Shown: positions 58,199 to 64,000 of the stretch, piece after piece
Numbering within the stretch: position 1 is the first letter of the stretch
Layout: every line of letters begins with the position of its first letter
NCBI GenBank assembly: GCA_031277885.1
Contig: JAITLM010000143.1
Span: forward strand, 16,507-80,506
Length of the DNA stretch: 64,000 nt
Direction: 5' to 3'
DNA from: Microbacterium sp.
GTDB taxonomy: Bacteria > Actinomycetota > Actinomycetes > Actinomycetales > Microbacteriaceae
Position numbers and translations under genes: made by a program
Notes under the pieces: model-generated
Databases searched by the model: none
The model's input: only the letters and a program-made list of their open reading frames with translations
Told to the model about the DNA's origin: nothing

Positions 58199-61100
58199 AT
58201 GCAAGACATCCTCGACCGCGCCGCGCTCGCCGCGACACCGCGCACGTTGATCGACATCCTCGTCGACACGGCGCGCCGGCACCCGGACGCCTCCGCGATC
58301 GAGGATGCGGCGGGAGCGCTCAGCTACGGCGAGCTGCTCGCCCAGGTCTGGCGCACGGCCGCGCGGCTGCGCGCGCACGGGGTCATGCGCGGTGACAGGG
58401 TCGGCATCAGGATGCCCTCGGGCGGGCGCGAGCTCTACCTCGCGATCCTGGGCACCCTCGCGGCGGGTGCGGCATACGTCCCGGTCGACGCCGACGACCC
58501 GCAGGAGCGCGCCGACCTCGTCTTCGGCGAGGCCAAGGTGCGCGGCGTGATCGGCGCCGGAGGGGTGTTCCGGGGCGCAGATTCCCCGTTCGGGGCGCAC
58601 CACGCCGTCGAATCCGGGCAGGGCGCGCCCCAAACGGACCCCGCGCGCCCCGAAACGGACCCCGTAGTCGGGACGGCCGGGACGGCCGGGGCGGCCGGGG
58701 TGACGGCGGGGGAGCGAGCCGGATCGGGACTCTTCGACGGGGAGGATCCGCACCCGAGCTCGGTCTCGATCACGACCGTGCCGCATCCGATGCCGCTGGA
58801 CGACGCCTGGATCATCTTCACCTCCGGCTCGACCGGGGTGCCCAAGGGCGTCGCCGTGACGCATCGGTCGGCGGCCGCGTTCGTCGACGCCGAGGCGAAC
58901 CTCTTCCTGCAGGATGCGCCGCTCGGTCCGGGCGACCGGGTGCTGGCAGGGCTCTCGGTCGCGTTCGACGCCTCGTGCGAGGAGATGTGGTTGGCCTGGC
59001 GCTACGGCGCCTGTCTCGTGCCGGCGCCGCGCGCACTCGTGCGCTCGGGCGAGGATCTCGGACCCTGGCTGCTCGGGCACGGCATCACCGCGGTGTCGAC
59101 CGTGCCGACGCTCGCCGCCCTCTGGCCGCAGGACGCGATCGAGAACCTGCGGCTGCTCATCTTCGGCGGCGAGGCGCTGCCGCCCGAGCTCGCCGCGCGG
59201 CTGGTCGGCGAGGACCGCGAGGTCTGGAACACCTACGGCCCCACCGAGGCCACGGTGGTCGCGTGCGCGGCCGAGATGGACGGCGAGGCGCTGCGGGCAG
59301 GGGAGCCGGTGCGGATCGGCCTGCCGCTGGACGGCTGGGAGCTCGCCGTCGTCGACGCCGAGGGCAACAAGGTCGCCGAGGGCGAGGTCGGGGAGCTCGT
59401 GATCGGCGGCGTCGGCCTCGCGCGGTACCTGGACCCCGCGAAGGACGCGGAGAAGTACGCGCCGATGGCGTCCCTGGGCTGGGACCGCGCCTACCGCTCC
59501 GGCGATCTCGTGCGCTACGAGGAGGCGGGCCTCGTGTTCCAGGGCCGCGCGGACGACCAGGTGAAGATCGGCGGCCGGCGCATCGAGCTCGGCGAGGTCG
59601 AGGCCGCGCTGCAGAACCTCACCGCGGTCACGGCGGCGACCGTCGTCGTGCAGCGCAGCGAGGGCGGTATTCCGCTGCTCGTCGGCTACGTGGTGCCGAC
59701 CGAGGGCTTCGACCGGCAGACCGCGCGCGCCGAGCTCGCGGAGACGCTCCCGGCCCCGCTCATCCCGCTGCTCGCGGTCATGGACGACCTGCCCGTGCGC
59801 ACCTCGGGCAAGGTCGACAAGGCGGCGCTGCCGTGGCCGCTGACGGATCCGGACGCCGACGACTCCACGCTGACCGGCACCGCGGCCTGGCTCGCCGAGC
59901 AGTGGTTCGCCGTGCTCGGCACCCGGCCGCTCGACGAGGACGCCGACTTCTTCCAGCTCGGCGGCGGATCCCTCGCGGCCGCGCAGCTGGTGAGCCGGAT
60001 CCGTGCCCGCGCGCCCGAGTTCACGATGGCCGACGTGTACGACCTGCCTCGTCTGCGGCGCATGGCCGACGCGGTCGAGGCCGAGGCGGGCGACGACGAG
60101 CCCGAACCCGGCGATTTCCACGAGTCCCGGCCCACCCCCCGGCGCATGCAGTGGATCCAGACGATCCTGGGGGCGCCGCTGTTCGTGCTCGGCGGCATCC
60201 GGTGGGTGCTGTGGCTGCTGACCGGGAGCGCGATCCTGCACCTCGTGCCGGGGTTCGACTGGTTGCCGACCGCGCCGCTATGGCTGCTGATCGCGGGGCT
60301 CGTGGTCTTCGCGACGCCGTTCGGGCGCATGGCGATCGCCGCGATCGCCGCCCGCATCCTGCTGGCCGGCGTGCGGGCGGGCGACTACCCCCGCGGGGGA
60401 GGCGTGCACCTGCGGCTGTGGCTCGCGGAGCAGGTGAGCCACCAGATCGACCCCGTCGGGTTCGCCGGCGCACCCTGGGTGAGCTACTACGCCAGGGCGC
60501 TCGGGGCGAAGATCGGCCCCGACGTCGACCTGCACACGCTGCCGCCCGTGACAGGCATGCTCGACATCGGCGCCGGAGCCGCGATCGAGCCCGAGGTCGA
60601 CCTCTCCGGATACTGGATCGACGGCGACACGGTGCGCGTCGGCGGGATCCGCATCGGCGCGGGTGCGGTCGTCGGCGCGCGCAGCACGCTCGCCCCCGGA
60701 ACGCGGATCGGCCGCGCGGCGGAGGTGGCTCCCGGATCCGCGGTGTTCGGCCGTGTGCGCGCCGGGCAGCGCTGGGCGGGATCGCCCGCCGTTCGCGTCG
60801 GCGGGAAGTCCGCTCCGCTCGCGCCGGAGCGCCCGCCCGCACCGCGCCGCTGGCTGTGGGCGTATGCCGCATCGAGCATGGCTCTCGGACTCCTTCCGGT
60901 GCTGGCCTTCGCGCTGGGGGCGCTCGTGCTCGTGCAGGGCGCGCGCGGAGCCTCCTCGCTCGCCGCCGCGCTCCCCGGACTGGCGATCTGGCTCGTGCCG
61001 TCCGTGCTCGTGACCGGGCTCGTGTTCGCCGCGCTCGTCGTGGCGGGGACCCGGCTGCTGTCGATCGGACTGCGCGAGGGGATCCACCCCGTCCGCGGCA

Positions 61101-62260
61101 GGATCGCGTGGCAGGCGTGGACCACGGAGCGCCTGCTCGACTCCGCCCGCACGCTGCTCTTCCCGCTCTACGCGAGCCTGTTCACCCCCACCTGGCTGCG
61201 TCTTCTCGGGGCGAAGGTCGGCAAGGAGGTGGAGATCTCCACGGTGCTGCTGATCCCCTCGATGACGACGATCGACGACGGCGCCTTCCTCGCGGACGAC
61301 ACGATGGTCGCGTCCTACGAGCTCGGCGGAGGATGGATGCGCCTGGCCGCGGCGAGGATCGGCAAGCGCGCGTTCCTCGGCAACTCGGGCATGGCCGGCG
61401 CCGGGCACAAGGTGCCCAAGGACGGCCTCGTCGCGGTGCTCTCGGTGGCGCCGGACAAGGCGAAGGCCGGATCCTCCTGGCTCGGATCCCCGCCGGTGCG
61501 TCTGCGCCGGGTGGTGAACGAGTCGGATCTCGAGCGCACCTACCGCCCTCGCACGGCCCTGCGGGTCGCCCGCGGCCTCTGGGAGCTGTGCCGCATCGTC
61601 CCCGTCATCCTCTCCTGCGCGCTCGGACTCGCCGTTCTGCTCGCGCTCGCGGCGCTGGCCACGAGCATCGGGCTGGTGTGGACCGTGGTGCTCTCCGGAC
61701 TCGTGCTGCTGATCGCTGGCGCGGTCGCGGCGGCGTTCGCGACCGCGGCGAAGTGGGCGTTCGTCGGGCCGATCCGCCCCGGGGAGCACCCGCTGTGGTC
61801 GAGCTTCGTGTGGCGCACCGAGGTCGCCGACACGTTCACCGAGATGATGGCGGCGCCGTGGTTCGCGAACGCGGCGGCGGGCACGCCGGCGCTCGCCGTG
61901 TGGCTGCGCTCGCTGGGCGCGACGATCGGCAAGGGCGTCTGGACCGACAGCTACTGGCTGCCGGAGCCGGATCTGGTCACGCTCGGCGACGGTGCGACGG
62001 TCAACCGCGGCTGCGTGGTGCAGACGCACCTCTTCCACGACCGCGTGATGAGCATCGACACGGTCACGCTCGAGGCGGGTGCGACCCTCGGCCCGCACAG
62101 CGTGATCCTGCCTGCCGCGACGATCGGATCCGATGCGACGGTCGGTCCTGCCTCGCTCGTCATGCGGGGTGAGAGCGTGCCGGTCGGCAGCCGCTGGAGC
62201 GGCAACCCGATCGGGCCCTGGCGCGTCGTGAAGGTGCGCAGCTACCAGGCGGCGGAGTGA
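58199..62260 (+). CDS. Pls/PosA-family NRPS-like membrane protein
   Basis: 1353 residues. An adenylation domain has TSGSTGVPKG, NTYGPTEATV, YRSGDLVR, DDQVKIGGRRIELGEVE and RTSGKVDKAALP. A carrier domain follows, with FQLGGGSLAAAQL (phosphopantetheine Ser591). The remaining about 730 residues alternate TM pairs with three left-handed beta-helix-like segments (IRIGAGAVVGARSTLAPGTR; ARIGKRAFLGNSGM; GATLGPHSVILPAATIGSDA). This is the layout of Pls/PosA enzymes, including epsilon-poly-lysine synthetase. The amino acid and product here are unknown. A repeat-rich insert of about 60-70 residues lies between core A2 and A3. Confidence 0.9.
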   Translation: MQDILDRAALAATPRTLIDILVDTARRHPDASAIEDAAGALSYGELLAQVWRTAARLRAHGVMRGDRVGIRMPSGGRELYLAILGTLAAGAAYVPVDADDPQERADLVFGEAKVRGVIGAGGVFRGADSPFGAHHAVESGQGAPQTDPARPETDPVVGTAGTAGAAGVTAGERAGSGLFDGEDPHPSSVSITTVPHPMPLDDAWIIFTSGSTGVPKGVAVTHRSAAAFVDAEANLFLQDAPLGPGDRVLAGLSVAFDASCEEMWLAWRYGACLVPAPRALVRSGEDLGPWLLGHGITAVSTVPTLAALWPQDAIENLRLLIFGGEALPPELAARLVGEDREVWNTYGPTEATVVACAAEMDGEALRAGEPVRIGLPLDGWELAVVDAEGNKVAEGEVGELVIGGVGLARYLDPAKDAEKYAPMASLGWDRAYRSGDLVRYEEAGLVFQGRADDQVKIGGRRIELGEVEAALQNLTAVTAATVVVQRSEGGIPLLVGYVVPTEGFDRQTARAELAETLPAPLIPLLAVMDDLPVRTSGKVDKAALPWPLTDPDADDSTLTGTAAWLAEQWFAVLGTRPLDEDADFFQLGGGSLAAAQLVSRIRARAPEFTMADVYDLPRLRRMADAVEAEAGDDEPEPGDFHESRPTPRRMQWIQTILGAPLFVLGGIRWVLWLLTGSAILHLVPGFDWLPTAPLWLLIAGLVVFATPFGRMAIAAIAARILLAGVRAGDYPRGGGVHLRLWLAEQVSHQIDPVGFAGAPWVSYYARALGAKIGPDVDLHTLPPVTGMLDIGAGAAIEPEVDLSGYWIDGDTVRVGGIRIGAGAVVGARSTLAPGTRIGRAAEVAPGSAVFGRVRAGQRWAGSPAVRVGGKSAPLAPERPPAPRRWLWAYAASSMALGLLPVLAFALGALVLVQGARGASSLAAALPGLAIWLVPSVLVTGLVFAALVVAGTRLLSIGLREGIHPVRGRIAWQAWTTERLLDSARTLLFPLYASLFTPTWLRLLGAKVGKEVEISTVLLIPSMTTIDDGAFLADDTMVASYELGGGWMRLAAARIGKRAFLGNSGMAGAGHKVPKDGLVAVLSVAPDKAKAGSSWLGSPPVRLRRVVNESDLERTYRPRTALRVARGLWELCRIVPVILSCALGLAVLLALAALATSIGLVWTVVLSGLVLLIAGAVAAAFATAAKWAFVGPIRPGEHPLWSSFVWRTEVADTFTEMMAAPWFANAAAGTPALAVWLRSLGATIGKGVWTDSYWLPEPDLVTLGDGATVNRGCVVQTHLFHDRVMSIDTVTLEAGATLGPHSVILPAATIGSDATVGPASLVMRGESVPVGSRWSGNPIGPWRVVKVRSYQAAE
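58567..58663. repeat. Intragenic inverted/direct repeats in the adenylation domain
   Basis: Two CCGGGGCGC/CGGGGCGC-type units (58570-58598, including CCGTTCGGGGCGC at 58586-58598) face two tandem inverse units, GCGCGCCCCAAACGGACCCC (58623-58642) and its 21-nt variant (58643-58663). They are followed by a GGGACGGCC-type minisatellite to about 58700. All lie in frame inside the NRPS-like gene and encode a Gly/Ala/Pro/Thr-rich insert. Confidence 0.75.
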
Positions 62261-62320
62261 GCGCCGGGACTGCGGTGAGTGTCGTGCATCCGTCGTGCCG
62301 GGATCTGTGAGCATGGAACC

Positions 62321-63694
62321 GTGAGCCCCGACGACTACACCCCGCATTCCGGAGACCGCCGCTACCGCGTCGAGCACTACGACCTGACGATCGACTACCG
62401 GCTCGGCACCAACCGGCTGGACGGCGTCGCGATCGTGCGCGGGCGCGCCGTCGAGGCGACCTCGGCGATCTCGCTGGATCTCGCGGGGCTGCGTGCGACC
62501 AAGGTGCGCAGCGACCTCGGCGGCCGGATCGGCTTCACGCAGACCGATCGCAAGGTCAAGGTCGCGCTCGGCCGGCAGCTCACGGCGGGGGATCCGTTCG
62601 AGCTCACGATCTCCTACGGCGGTGCGCCTCGTCCGCGGCGCACCCGCTGGGGCACGCTCGGCTGGGAGGAGCTGGAGGACGGTGCGATCGTCGCCTCCCA
62701 GCCCGTCGGCGCGCCATCGTGGTTCCCGTGCAACGACCACCCCTCCGACAAGGCGACCTACCGGCTCGCGATCACGACGGATCTCGGCTACGCGGTCGCG
62801 GCGGCCGAGCCGGTGTCCACCACGACCAAGGGCGGGCGCACGACGTGGGTCTTCGAACGCGCAGCGCCCACGCCCACGTACCTCGCGACCGTGCAGATCG
62901 GGAAATATGTCTCACGCGGCATGGATCTCTCCGGGGTCGAGGGGCAGGTGCTGCACCCGGCGGGGCTGACCGCGCGCGTGGACGCGGACCTGTCGCCGCT
63001 GCCGCAGATGATGGCCGTGTTCGCCGAGGCGTTCGGGCCGTATCCGCTGCCCTCCTACCGGCTCGTGGTGACGGCGGACGACCTGGAGATCCCGCTCGAG
63101 GCGCAGGGCATGGGCGTGTTCGGCGCGAATCACATCGACGGCAAGGGCAGCCTCGAGCGCCTCATCGCGCATGAGCTCGCGCACCAGTGGTTCGGCAACA
63201 GCGTGGGGCTGGCGCGGTGGCGCGACATCTGGCTGAACGAGGGCTTCGCCTGCTACGCGGAGTGGATCTGGTCGGAGCGCAGCGGCGGACGCAGCGCGCA
63301 TGCGAAGGCTCTCGGCCACTGGGCCGCGCTCGCGGCAGAGCCGCAGGACCTCGTGCTCTCGGATCCCGGTCCCGAGCTCATGTTCGACGATCGGGTCTAC
63401 AAGCGCGGCGCACTCGCCCTGCATGCGCTGCGGCTCACGGTGGGCGAGGACGCGTTCTTCCGCATCATCCGCGCATGGACGTCTCAGCACGCGGCGGCGA
63501 CCGCCACGACCGAGGAGTTCCGCACGCTCGCGGCCTCCGTCGCCGGCCGCCGGCTGGAGGCGTTCTTCGACGCCTGGCTCGACGCGGAAGCCCTTCCGCC
63601 GCTGCCTGAGGCCCCCGCCGCCCTCGCGGACGTGGAGCCGGCGCCGGTCACCGCCGCCCTGAATGTGAACCCGAGGGCCGCGACCGAGGGCTAG
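62321..63694 (+). CDS. M1-family zinc metallopeptidase
   Basis: 457 residues, shorter than classical aminopeptidase N (about 850), with the N-terminal beta domain and catalytic domain only. The zinc site is HELAHQWFGN with His284, Glu285, His288 and Glu307 in LNEGFACYAE. The usual GAMEN substrate loop is replaced by LEAQGMGVFG (259-268). No signal peptide is seen. GTG 62321 has GAGCAT 6 nt upstream (leaderless layout). It follows the Pls/PosA-type gene by 60 nt; a peptidase acting on that product is plausible but unproven. Confidence 0.92.
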   Translation: MSPDDYTPHSGDRRYRVEHYDLTIDYRLGTNRLDGVAIVRGRAVEATSAISLDLAGLRATKVRSDLGGRIGFTQTDRKVKVALGRQLTAGDPFELTISYGGAPRPRRTRWGTLGWEELEDGAIVASQPVGAPSWFPCNDHPSDKATYRLAITTDLGYAVAAAEPVSTTTKGGRTTWVFERAAPTPTYLATVQIGKYVSRGMDLSGVEGQVLHPAGLTARVDADLSPLPQMMAVFAEAFGPYPLPSYRLVVTADDLEIPLEAQGMGVFGANHIDGKGSLERLIAHELAHQWFGNSVGLARWRDIWLNEGFACYAEWIWSERSGGRSAHAKALGHWAALAAEPQDLVLSDPGPELMFDDRVYKRGALALHALRLTVGEDAFFRIIRAWTSQHAAATATTEEFRTLAASVAGRRLEAFFDAWLDAEALPPLPEAPAALADVEPAPVTAALNVNPRAATEG

Positions 63695-63733
63695 GGCTGT
63701 CCTCCGCGACGGCGAACCGCCACACTGGACGCC

Positions 63734-64000
63734 ATGGCCACCGTGGCGGAGTGCGAACGCGTGCAGACCGCGTGGTTCCGCGCGCGGGCGGAGACGCTGG
63801 GGGGCGAGTGCCTGATCGAGGACGGCCTGGTCTGGACCGACGGACCGGACGGGATGAACCTGATGTTCCCGGAGGATCCGACGGTCGATGCGCTGCGGCG
63901 GGGCGTCGCGCGGGCGCAGGACAGGGGGCGCGGGCTCGTCGGGGTCTGGCTCGGAGCGGAGGTCGACGAGACGCCGCTGGCGGAAGCCGGATTCGAGCGC
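63734..64000 (+). CDS. Probable GNAT-family acetyltransferase, N-terminal part (cut by right edge)
   Basis: 89 codons are visible, starting ATVAECERVQTAWFRARAET and containing LVWTDGPDGMNLMFPEDP and GLVGVWLGAEVDETPLAEAG, running off the window. The phrase TPLAEAGFER resembles N-terminal halves of some actinobacterial GNAT proteins, but the acetyl-CoA motif is not in view. CACACT lies 7 nt before the ATG. Codon use matches the surroundings. Confidence 0.6.
   Translation, partial: MATVAECERVQTAWFRARAETLGGECLIEDGLVWTDGPDGMNLMFPEDPTVDALRRGVARAQDRGRGLVGVWLGAEVDETPLAEAGFER

Noticed and set aside
56114-60241. 1375-codon leftward open frame covering the sigma factor and half of the NRPS-like gene
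   Set aside because: Only 56114-57892 has protein-like sequence. The rest is antisense to a well-supported adenylation domain and reads as Arg/Gly/Pro-rich shadow.
1-64000. CRISPR arrays, prophage, transposase or integrase genes
   Set aside because: No regularly spaced repeats and no such protein motifs were found on either strand.

Overview
The window is about 70% GC, with actinobacterial codon use, GTG starts and tightly overlapping operons. The gene order is typical of Microbacteriaceae, most likely Microbacterium or a close relative (my inference). It probably lies close to the chromosomal origin. The tRNA-Ile/tRNA-Ala pair usually sits just downstream of gyrA. The run ppiA, rhomboid, crgA, sortase, pknB, pknA, pbpA, rodA, pstP, fhaB, fhaA, tRNA-Leu is the conserved origin-proximal cell-wall and division block. 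No phage, IS element or CRISPR array was seen.

Layout. 1-1.6 kb: end of a LuxR-type response regulator, an anchored beta-repeat protein, tRNA-Ile and tRNA-Ala. 1.6-5.4 kb: a divergent MocR regulator/YczE membrane protein pair, a PAP2 phosphatase and a small unknown protein. 5.4-12.8 kb: an Lrp regulator divergent from a complete five-gene peptide ABC importer, with a facing Xaa-Pro peptidase. 13-19.5 kb: a PiT phosphate transporter operon, a CtaG-like protein, a DUF1801 protein, an amidohydrolase, a Nudix hydrolase and a YbaK-type protein. 19.5-32.5 kb: the cell-wall/division block, in which ppiA carries an in-frame TAG.

32.6-35.3 kb: a membrane-domain/lipase fusion and a DRGH nuclease. 35.4-41.2 kb: two tandem paralogous modules, each a 14-TM MFS exporter followed by a TetR repressor, sharing a promoter/operator pattern. 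41.2-44.2 kb: GNAT, cspA with a long structured upstream region, a HAD phosphatase and nucS. 44.2-49.4 kb: a GAP-family protein, a two-component system, and an MFS/LacI pair around a perfect operator palindrome. 49.6-56.1 kb: a complete mrp/mnh cation/proton antiporter operon (A/B fused, C, D, E, F, G). 56.1-64 kb: a membrane-tethered sigma factor, a Pls/PosA-type NRPS-like protein with an M1 metallopeptidase, and the start of a probable GNAT gene.

How it works together. The core is envelope growth control: PknA/PknB Ser/Thr phosphorylation, PstP dephosphorylation and FHA readers sit with PBP/RodA peptidoglycan synthesis and CrgA. Around this are transport and stress modules, each with its own local regulator. 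Many monocistronic genes show a -10-like hexamer exactly 6-7 nt before the start codon, which suggests leaderless transcripts. The hexamer GGATCC is strikingly frequent throughout.
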